A stretch of 64,000 bases of DNA from Phytoseiulus persimilis (Eukaryota; Arthropoda; Arachnida; Mesostigmata; Phytoseiidae), in the NCBI GenBank assembly GCA_037576195.1, contig CM075102.1:29632745-29696744 (forward strand). Reading direction: 5' to 3'. Made by a program: the position numbers and the translations under genes. Below the pieces are notes generated by a model. The model had not been told where the DNA came from. It did no database searches and worked only from the letters and a program-made list of their open reading frames with translations. Positions 54,505-64,000 of this stretch are shown one piece after another; the stretch's first letter is position 1; every line of letters begins with the position of its first letter.

Positions 54505-57500
54505 GGCCTACAGCGTTGCAACAACAGCTGGTGGAGCAGCAGCTGGAGCAGCCGTAGCAAAACTCGAAGGATAGCAAGCGCCCACTCGCCTCCTGGGATA
54601 GGTTAATGAGTCCCCGCGCGCTCAGACTTCTGTTATCTTTACGGAAAATAACGCATATGGTACGCCTCAATGAGCACGAGAAGTTTGCGCAGCTTCGGTC
54701 ACTCACAAGCTGGGCGAAATGCGCTCGCTGACTGGGGTTCCATGTTCTCCAGGGGTGAAATCGCATCGAAGGGCCAACAAGGCTCGGCACCCGGGGTCCA
54801 TCGAGCTCAGGTTCCCTCAGAGAAGACCCACAGCACTCCACTGACTGCAACGAAACGGAATCGTCGATCGTGGGCCAGAGTCAATTATCTGGGGCGCAGT
54901 AGGTTCGATCAACGACATGGACAAGGATTACTCAGTCATGAACGGGCGCTCTCCCGGCTCGAGACCCTCCTCCTCTCACTCCTGGCTTTATAACTTCTGG
55001 AGCTCAGAGGCGACAGATGGCCCTTACTGACCCGACGGCCTCCCCCGTCGTCATTCTCCACCTTTCCTTGCTTTCTTGTTCTGTCCGTCCAGACAGGCGA
55101 CAAAAGGAGAAGCGGCATCTCAGGATTCAAGGCTGCGAGTTCAAACTCAGTAGCAGCAGCCGCTCGACAGTACCCTGTGCGCAGCAAGCAAAGCGCGCGG
55201 ACGACTTGTTGACTCCAAGGAGCTATCGCGAACGGCTCCGAGGGTGCCGAGCGAACAGCTGTAGGAAGCAACTCGAGCGAACGGAGCATGTGAGGCAGGT
55301 TGAGTTTGCTCGCACAATATTTATTCATTCAGCGGATCACCACACTCGAGGCTTCGAGTGGGACTTGTCGTCTGTCAAGAGCTTGTCCATTCGTCGGCCC
55401 ATTTGTCGGCCACAGTCTTCAGCGCCCTCTTAAAGCCCTCCCTGTGATCGACCCACCCTCGGCTTGCGCCGATGCTTGAGCTCCGATTGTCAGCTCGTTG
55501 CTCTCCAGCAGCTACTTCCGCAGAATGCATTTGCACTCCGCTCGAATATCTGCGGAAGTTCTCAGTGCGAATCTTCCGCTTTTGTCTCCAGCATTCCCTG
55601 TAGAGCCTGGTTTGCCTGTAACGGCTTTCGATGGAGAGGAGCGCATTACTGGGTTCCATCGGCAATGGACAGCAATTGCACGCGTGCAGTTCAGAGAATT
55701 CGGTGGGCTTTATTTGAATAATGAATCCTCTGCAGTCGCCAATCATTAGGCGAGGTCATATCAGAGCGTACGTCGAACCAGCTTCCGGTGGCAGGCTCTC
55801 CGGAAAAATTCTCCGGTCGCATACTCAAGATTGGTTTACGTTTTCACGATAATGTCCATGCCATACATTGTCGTGGAGAGGAGCACTCAAGCCTCGGGTA
55901 GCTGAGACGCGTCCAGCGGTCTCTATCGGCTGGGATTCAGTCCGAGCAGCAGCGGGTCCTCACGGCCCTCCGGTGGTCCTGAAGAATCTTCTCCAAAGAT
56001 CCTGGACACAATGAATCTCGAAACGAGGGGGATGGATCTCGGATTAGAAATGATTTTCGCTCTGTGTTGTGAACTGAAATGAGGCGTTGGTCCTTTGCCA
56101 GCAGAATGAAGGCTGTATAGGAAGCTGCCTAGCTGTCAGCTCGCTCACTTGCCAATGGAGTTCCCGGGCGGGAGCTCAACACTTCGCTGCAAGACCCGCG
56201 AAGGAAGCTCCAGGCAGAAGGCAAGCCGGGCTGAGCCGAGCCCAGGCTCGCCAGGTTGCGGCTGTCCCCGCACGACGCCGGTGGGGAACGAACGAGCAAG
56301 CCGGTGAAGGCACCCACAGGCGAGCTACCGGGAAGGGGACCAGGAAAAGTCGCCAGGCCCGAAAACAGCTCTCTTTTCGGAAACCAATGGCATACGGGGA
56401 AGGCACCCGCCGCTCCAGCTTCTTCTCTCCGGGAGAAGTCTGTTAGCAGGAGGAAGGCCCAACGATTGCGCCACCAAGGCCTGTTGAGTTTTGCTGTCCG
56501 CGATCGGAACCAATAGCACTCAACCATAAACCTCTCGGAAATCGAGCACGGATCGTCCTCCCGATTTTGTTTCTGAAGTTCGATCGAGCCACTCGGCTTG
56601 GGGAATCGCCCTTGAGTCTAACCTCTTGGCCTCGAGTCAGCCACCAAAAGCGACGATGAGCAGAGAAAGCGAAGGGGTTGAAGCTCCGCGAAGTTCGTCG
56701 CCACTTGTTGCTACAGCTTGTTGGAGAGGAGAGAAAATGCAGCAAGACGGGTTTATTCAGCTTCCTCACCTCTTCGCGTGTCTTCTTGAGCACGCGAAGC
56801 TTTGGTAAACAGACAACGATCCCTTTGCCCGTGCAGCCAATCAGTGGGACAACCCGTTTATCTGCCCGTCAGTTGGTGAGCCAGGCGACCCCGGACACGC
56901 GGAACAGCACCTGATCGATTCACAAGAGGACGCACGGAGCAAACCGGCGGGTGCGGGATGGAAAATTCAGGTTGGAACGATGAACGCAACTGTCGCGGGG
57001 CGACAGCGGACGAAAGCATTGCGAGATGGGGAAAACGACGTTGTCGATCACGGTGCGTTACTCAGTAGGCGTATGTGTTGTCGTGGTTGACGAACAGAAA
57101 TAAATAAAGCGTTGCAAGAACCTCTATTTTCCGTTTTTCATCCGCTTCGTGGTCATTTCAGAGAGCTCCGACGAGGGTATAAAAGATGTTTCATCATTGC
57201 TCCCCAGCAGAGACTCAAGCTCGCGGAACGGGTTGGCTCCAGTTGAGGGGAGAAATACGATGTTGTTAAAATGGTATGAAAAATGACGTTGCTTTCCTCT
57301 TCCCGAAAGAACCTGGGCACGCGCCTGCGCTGCGAAGTCTTACCGCCAACCTCGCTCGGCGCCATTCGAGAAACGAAAAGTTCGAAACTCAAGAACATGT
57401 GGCGTCTTCTCGACAGAGCCTCTTTTCGAACGTCGTTTGCGTCCGCCGATCCGAACCGTCTCTCTAACTGGCCGCGGCCGAGTCGGAAACCAGGTGGGCG

Positions 57501-60500
57501 CCTCCTTGAACGCTATATTCGTAAATAGGCAGACTCATTGTTCTCATTCCGGTCTTCCGTTGTCTGTGTGGGACATTTTGTTGGCTCTTCTAAGAGAGCT
57601 CCTTCAGCGGCTGTTTTCCTCTATCCTCACATTATGACTCGCTCTTTGGCCGCTCCCCTCGATTCAGCTGCGACGCAAGGCAACTGTTCAACAGACAACA
57701 ACAGAGATTTCATCGAAGACGAGACGCTTAGAAGGACAAACTGGAGTGACTCCGACAAAAGGAGCGAGCGAGCGAACCTGATTCCAAGCGAGCGACCCTT
57801 CCAACTCGCTGTCGTTCCCATCCATGTAAAATCTTTGATTCTCGAGCTTCTATGATTCAAAACATTTGTTGCATTCGTTGAGCATGCTAGATGGGTATCG
57901 TTACGTCGCGGCGTCCGTTATTCACTGGAAATACGAGGCCAACGATCTCAGTGACATGGCGGTTCACTGAAGAAGCTCCTTGTCCTGCCGTTCACCGCGA
58001 GCGTACAAACTCTCCACTCTAGATGCTCTCCCGACAAACAAGTGTTCGTAGGAAGATCTCGGTAGAAGTCCTCCAAGTGGCACTTGGGGGAGACGCGGAC
58101 GGCGGTTGCAAGGTCAGATAGCTCGGCACTTTGTGGGATGCAGAGAACCACCGAGAGCACAAGGAAAACGCGTGCGTTAAAGTACGCCGCGCGTTTCGGC
58201 TGCCGCTTGGCCGAGAATGAGCCGCGGGCAGCACCGGAGGGAGACGCAACAACGACCGGGTATCCCACCGATAAGTATCAATTACCAAGGCGGAGGACCA
58301 AGACATCCTGGCCACAGAATGGAGAAAGCGAGAGAGGAGAGATTAGTCTTATTGTGGTGGTCGTAGCCGAACTCCTCGGAGCGATCTCAGGGAGTGGTTG
58401 AGGGTGAGAAACCGCTGCCAGAGGTGTCCCATCAGACGCGAAGCAGCGAGAGAATGAGTTAGCGGGTATTTAGGGTCTTTGGTAGAGGTGGTGACGGTGG
58501 TGCGAACCAGAGCCCATACTCGACACGCGCGAGCTAGCGAGCGAGAGAACGCGACGATCGCGAGTGTGTGTGTGTGTATCCGCGCTTCCGGACGCTAGGA
58601 GGAAAGAGCCAATCAGGTCTCGATTAAGTGATTAGGGGGCTATTTCTTCCTAGTCATTGATCCGCCGCTCGCATTGACGGTTTGGCTCATGAGAGTGCGA
58701 GAATTTCCCACGAAGGACTTCTTTCCTGTCGTTCTGAAACAAACCGAGCTGAACATTTCCTGCTCGTATTCCCCACCTGCCAGTACACCCGTTCTTGGTG
58801 AATATCCATCATGGGAATCGGTATTGCGATCGGAAAACTGGGGGGAAAACGAATATTTTCATCCCGAGTCTCATGACAAGTGAGCAGAGCGAAAATCATC
58901 GAAGAGGCGTGTCGCACGGAGCTGGAGACGGAGCTCACAACTGGAAGAAGGAGTGGATGGAAGAACCCACCGTAGGAGGACCCACCGAGGACCGATCAAC
59001 AAGCGTTCGGATATTCCTCCTCTCCAAGCCGATTTCCCTACCTCAGGATGAATTGGTTCTATTCGCGTATCCGAACGAATCGATTGATGATGAAATCAGG
59101 CTCGATTTTTCGGGGGTTACCGAACAATCGTTCCACGAATCGAGGCAGAAACACCGGTGCCAGCTCGCAAGAGCGTGGACGGCGCTTGGGGGACGCTCTC
59201 ATGATCGAACCCACATCAGGACTCGATGTCCAAAGGTAAGCTGGCTATAATTTCAGACAAGATCCAAACGGGACCGGCCATTCTAGGCGTCCTCGATATG
59301 AACGCTCAGGGTAAAAAAGACAGTGATCTCTATCTTGCACGGCTCGTTTGTGCAACTCTCGATCGGTGCTAGAGAGAGCGAGATACGTTCGTTCAGTCCG
59401 GCCCGAAAGATTCGCTCTTGCGTGAACGAGAAAATCCCGCGCGTCGTCCTACTCCATTGAATGGAGTCCGTTTCAGGAAACGGCGGACGTTGTCGACGAA
59501 CGTGTCAGACACACATGAACCCACTGATTGCTCGTCCCGGCATCTGAGAGAATATCGGAAAGGACTGCGACACCAGGATCTGACAAGGAAAGGGAAGATC
59601 GAGAATCTGTAGGATCAGAGTTGAATGAGGGACCGACGACGAGGAGAAATGGGAGAGCAAGATTCAGGAGTCGCTCGTCTCATTTGATAGGGCTTAAATC
59701 CGAGTGGATGAGATCGCAAATCCTCGTGTGGTTTCAGGAAACCAGTCACTTGGCTGCTGGCGCCGTCTCCATCGTCAGAGGAATTATGATCGTTCGAGTG
59801 AAAAAATTCTCTCCCGAACGGGGAGTTTGGAAGAGAATCCAATTTGCGCCAGCCTGTCGGCCCTTGTGTAGAGCCTCACCACCACCACCACCGTCGCCGC
59901 AAACGTGGCGGCGATGGCAGCGGTCCTCTTGTGGGCTGGAAAACGAGTCAAAACGGAACGCTTCCCAGGGGTCAACGGCGAACGAGAAGACGGAGCTTCG
60001 GCAGAACGGAAAACTCATGCCACAATGACTATTGTTCTAACCCGAGCGGAGGCAGATTCGAGAGGTGCATCCAGAGCAGGATTCGCAGAGGGCGCATCAT
60101 ATTCTCGTGGATGTACGGACAACGGAAGATCAACACGGATGAGCATTACGCTCGTCCAAGTGTCACATTCTTCCTCGATCTCTGATCCTCTCTGCTGCAA
60201 GTTTCGGATGTTGCTCCACAGCGAGCTTCTCTATCCTCTCAGCGGCAACTCACTCGAGATCTGGGTGACCGGAGCGCGCGTCCGCACAGTATGTCCACAT
60301 CTTCTTCTACGGAATCGAGTAGAAACTCAAGCTTCGAGGAGTTTTCTTTGGAGCCAGTCCGCCGAGTTGCGGCGAAAGCCTATCATGCCTAAACACGTCT
60401 CGAGATATACACGCGCCATTTAACCGACTTGAAAGAGGATCGCTATTGGAGAACGCCAAGAAGCATGGGAGACACCCGGCAGCACGAGTGGGGATATCTT

Positions 60501-62575
60501 GGGAAAAACTCGCTGCTTGTTCCACAATATCGCAACGATAGCCTCTGGAGACGAAGATCGAATAATATCGGAGGCTAATTCCAAGGGGAAAAGCATCGAA
60601 TCTGTATCTTTCCAGGACGGCGGCTTGGGAAGGAGGTTCCAGCTGTGGGCTGTGACCCAGAAAGCATAATGCAACTTTAAAATCACGTTACTTGGAACTA
60701 GATATATTCGTAAAATGAATCAAGACTTTCAAAGTGCCTCGCGAGAGTTCTCTGGCATCGGGGAATATCGGTATAGAACGTGAATGGGCTTCCAGCGTGA
60801 GGAGACGGGATCGGTTAAAAGCTTTATGGTTTCTCGTAGCGCAGGCAGAACAGTTTCTTTCTACGAGCTCTTTCGCTCGCATCTCAGCGCTGTAAAGACT
60901 TCTTCTTCATAACTCCCTTCCCGAACTCTCCCCATCGGAGATCGGACGCAGATAGCTACCTTTTCCGCCAAAGCTCACGAACTCAAAACACCAGGTGAGA
61001 AGCTGTCTCAAGGAAGTGAACATTGGAAATCGCAAAAGAGGTACATATATCTCTCGTTCACAATGTAACGCTGCTTTCCAGTCTGAGCCTTTGTTTCATT
61101 TCGGCCGCCCTGGAGTTCCAATCATCGCATAGAACATTGTAAACTTCACGACTCAGAAATTCACTCGAGATCCTCAAGTGCTTGAACGGTTCTCTTTCCT
61201 GCCCCATCTAATCAAGCGCCGATCCATTCATTCTCGAATATCATCCTTCCGGAATGTTTTCGGCGAGCAATATTGGAACAAGAGTCGGGGATGTAGCTCG
61301 CGAGGTGTGCGGCCTTTGGAGCTCGAGCTTTCTCCTGCCAGTCACTCTCCTGGAACGCTCGCTTCTCACGCAGGATCTTAACAGGAAGCCTGGAGCTTCA
61401 GATTTCCCAGTTCGCCGACTCAGTTAGTTCGTTGGGATACTACGCCGCTGTGAGAACGCTGTCCAGCTCCTCCTCAGGCTCTGATCTCCGATTCCCCGGC
61501 GATGGAGACCGATGATCTGTTCAGAAATCTCTTCCACCTACGATGCGGGAACGGCGATTCGACCTAAAGAGCACCGCATTCGGAACACGAGCCAGCGATA
61601 GCCTTCCCTTCGAAACCTGGACCAGGATTCATTCCTCTCTGCGGTCTTCATCGGCGCCCTCAACAGTGACGCACGAGCAAGGATAGATGGAACGGAAATC
61701 TCGCTCCGACGGATTTTCGCTGTAGTCGTTATTCTGAGAGCAGCTCATCACAGTTTCCTCCAGCGATTCGAATCATTCCGACCGATCGTGAGCCGGGATT
61801 GTGATGTCAAAACCAGCTCAGTCGTCTGAGCTTTCGCGGCTGTTAGTCACTCGGTTTCTCATTGAATTAGTCAGTCCGTTTGAGGACAACATAATTACTC
61901 CGCACCATGGGAGGGTTTCGCCCTCTGCGAAGATGCTACCTGCAGCAAGAGCAACAACTGCAGGGACGGCGACCGCGGAGTTCGCAGCTGGTGTCGTTGG
62001 AGGCCGCAACGAGCACAACAGCGCATTGAGCGCGAAGCACCAGTGGTCCATATTCCACAGCTGTGCTTCTGTTATGTTGCGGAGTGAATCCGTGGGGTTT
62101 GTCGCTTCATTCTCTTGTCTGTGTGTCTGTCTGTTGGTCCGCTCGCCTGCCCGCCTATTTGCTGCTGGGTCGGCCTGTTCGTGTGTCCGGTCAAAGCGGA
62201 CAATGGAGGCACCATTTCGCCCGAACAGAATGTCACATGATAATCAGTGTGGGCCGCCGGAAGCTGCAGAGACCGAAAGGAAGTAGAGTTTCCGCGGTCG
62301 ATGATGAGCGCTGTCATTTGAGCCCGACTCCGAAGAATCCGCGGTTGACTACAGCTCCCAGTCAGCATTCTCGAAAAAACACGATTCGTTTTTCGACTGC
62401 CGTTCCACTCAGAGACCTTCGTTCAGCGGGATCCTTCACGTCCAACGAAACCGGGGATATTCGACACGTCGCGGACGCAAACGAGGATAACGTTGTCGCT
62501 ATAAGGGAGGCGATAGATCCTGACGTGCAAACCCGCATTCCATTCAAAGGCTCCTACTTCCCTCACCACCTGTGG
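54505..62575. other. no secure gene
   Basis: Frames of 60-170 codons are open on both strands (for example 54670-54993 plus, 55375-55746 minus, 59528-60028 plus) but cannot be chained. A GT microsatellite lies at 58564. A short EPTSGLD match near 59208 was rejected as an ABC-transporter exon. Confidence 0.4.
58564..58577. repeat. (GT)7 microsatellite
   Basis: Seven perfect GT units. Confidence 0.95.
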
Positions 62576-62829
62576 TTAAAGCCCGAAACTCGTACTGGGG
62601 AGCGAGTAAAAGTTCGCTCGGCGATGCCAGAGCTCACAGCCGAGAACATAGGGAGGGAGTAGAAGAGATAGAGACCAGATGCCGTGCAGCCCACCGACAC
62701 CAGCACTGGGAAGTGCCATGAAGAACCTCGGAGCCAAAGGAGGACACGGAGACAATCGTGGATTATCCCCCAAGGTGAAACGTTCCACTTTGTTCTTCGT
62801 ATCATGAAAGCCATTCAGATCCGCCGTGG
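62576..62829 (-). CDS. candidate terminal exon, function unknown
   Basis: On the minus strand a long pyrimidine tract (a C10 run then tttccacctatctcggag) precedes a frame with a two-base lead and 83 residues to TAA at 62576-62578. It reads TADLNGFHDTKNKVERFTLG, then Pro/Leu-rich sequence and a hydrophobic stretch (WSLSLLLPPYVLGCELW). An upstream frame on the same strand (GHPAPFTRFDEVCRDVSNAF, about 62.9-63.0 kb) is a likely partner, but the intervening intron would be very short unless another donor is used. Confidence 0.4.
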
Positions 62830-62847
62830 CTCCGAGATAGGTGGAAA

Positions 62848-62857
62848 GGGGGGGGGG
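62848..62857. repeat. G10 homopolymer
   Basis: Ten G on the plus strand; on the minus strand it forms the pyrimidine tract of the exon at 62576-62829. Confidence 0.95.
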
Positions 62858-63654
62858 GGAGACCGAGAATTTCAGCCGGAGCTCGGCGGTACGTGGACGT
62901 GATTTGAATCTTGCCATTAAGGAAAAATCTACGCAGTGTCTCGCGAGTTCCGTTCGTTTTTGAAAACTGGGGCGAGCCGAACGCATTTGAAACATCGCGG
63001 CAGACCTCGTCGAACCGGGTGAATGGAGCCGGATGACCACCGGCAGCAACCGTTGAGATGGTCAGACACGATGGACTGGAGCAGATTCGGAAGTCCGCTG
63101 CGGCCGACATGCTCGCGTGCTCAACTGGAGTACCGGGCATAAGCACCTTCCGAGCATGTGAGTCAGTGTATGGTAGAAAGCACCGTCCTCCAGCAGCACC
63201 CGGAGCCAACGCTCGAAGGCTCAACCAGCTGCTCCAACGGAATTCCCCGAGTCCGTAGACGGAAACGCGAGCACCTCTTGGCTCCAGTGTGATTGAATCA
63301 TGGCAACGCCTCGCTGAGGTTGGCTTGGAGTTCAGGCTGGAGCCTTGTATGTTGACCGCCCCAACCAAACTCCTCCTCAGCGGGCTAGAACGACGCTTAC
63401 CTCGCGCCAGGGTCCGCTTCCTCCCGTCACCAAGCTGATGTGCGCTCTCTCTCTCTAACTGATTCAGATGGGGGATCACCGAGCTGCTTTCCACAGCGCC
63501 AGTCTTGCCCAGCAGCAGATACTCAGCCGGAATCGGAGGGGGTTGGGGATGGGTGGTACCTGGTTTTAGGGTTGGTGGGGAAATCCCGCTGTTCCGTGTC
63601 GCAGCTGTGGCGAGTTAGCATCGGAGACTTTGTTCCTCGCTGACGGGAACGCAG

Positions 63655-63750
63655 GTCGTGGAACCGTACACACAGCAATATTTCGAGCTAGTTGGACTCG
63701 GGGAAGCGGACTGTGCGAGGAATTTGATCGAAAATCTACGTTGGGATTCA
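63655..63750 (+). CDS. candidate internal exon, function unknown
   Basis: Acceptor ttcctcgctgacgggaacgcag and donor GATTCA|gtgcgt bound 32 codons in phase 0/0 reading VVEPYTQQYFELVGLGEADC then ARNLIENLRWDS. The donor hexamer gtgcgt is also used in the secure ten-exon gene. The composition is that of a real helical protein segment. Partners were not found before the right edge. Confidence 0.35.
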
Positions 63751-64000
63751 GTGCGTCGTTGATGTCGTCGGGAGAGGTTGAGGAGTTCGTCTGCGCTCAA
63801 CTCGCCCGCAAGCGTGTGTTCACCCCAACGCGGTCGGATCGAGTTGATTTATATTCCCATGAAAATCCGCGTGGCTCCACAAGCCAATAACTCAGAGACG
63901 AACGGCTTTAAGCTGCCTTAGCGGAGGGTCATGCCCACTCCGTCAGAGCCCACCACTATCCCGCGTCCCAACGGGCAAGCTGCTTTGAGCATCTGAGCTC

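Noticed and set aside
59197..59236. EPTSGLD match followed by a splice donor, resembling an ABC-transporter Walker B/D-loop
   Set aside because: The Asp before Glu is missing, the signature motif is absent and the spacing is wrong; treated as chance.
62802..63494. 230-codon minus frame, the longest listed
   Set aside because: The first two-thirds is Arg/Ser-rich; only a short part near 62.9-63.0 kb may be an exon.

Overview
This window reads as nuclear DNA of an arachnid, most likely a mite. Two intact genes encode cuticle proteins of the arachnid 10.9 type (YGPPAPY start, then an ADGR...V.YWAD core and a TNELGTESKNPADV tail). Where exons can be chained they are short, and introns are mostly 45-160 bp. 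Base composition is near 50% GC. Both features fit a compact mite genome such as a phytoseiid, but the species is an inference. I see no operons, rRNA, tRNA, CRISPR array or phage genes.

Three loci are secure. (1) A ten-exon plus-strand gene (38129-48879) has every splice phase matching and encodes about 716 residues. It is a Ser/Pro/Arg-rich, mostly disordered protein that I do not recognise. (2) Two cuticle genes lie on the minus strand (36292-36804 and 43579-44064). The second sits inside the 5.4 kb seventh intron of the large gene, on the opposite strand. (3) Two adjacent exons of a GABA-type SLC6 neurotransmitter transporter lie on the minus strand (51021-51664). I could not find its other exons.

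The rest rests on ab initio evidence only: open frame, splice signals, phase agreement and amino-acid balance. The better multi-exon candidates are a five-exon minus gene at 18.3-19.5 kb, a two-exon plus gene at 21.9-22.3 kb, a two-exon minus gene at 25.3-26.0 kb, a complete two-exon plus gene of 114 aa at 31.8-32.2 kb, and a three-exon minus gene for a possible membrane protein at 32.9-33.6 kb. Single candidate exons lie at 7.3-10.4, 14.4-17.9, 30.7, 35.5, 37.5, 48.9-50.7, 54.1 and 62.6-63.8 kb. Many long Arg/Ser-rich frames on both strands are probably chance products of the CG-rich oligonucleotide composition and were left out.

Layout: 0-7 kb holds weak gene traces; 7-20 kb holds scattered exons on both strands; 20-36 kb holds small candidate genes; 36-49 kb holds the cuticle pair and the large host gene; 49-52 kb holds minus-strand exons including the SLC6 pair; 52-64 kb is poorly resolved with a few candidate exons at the right end.
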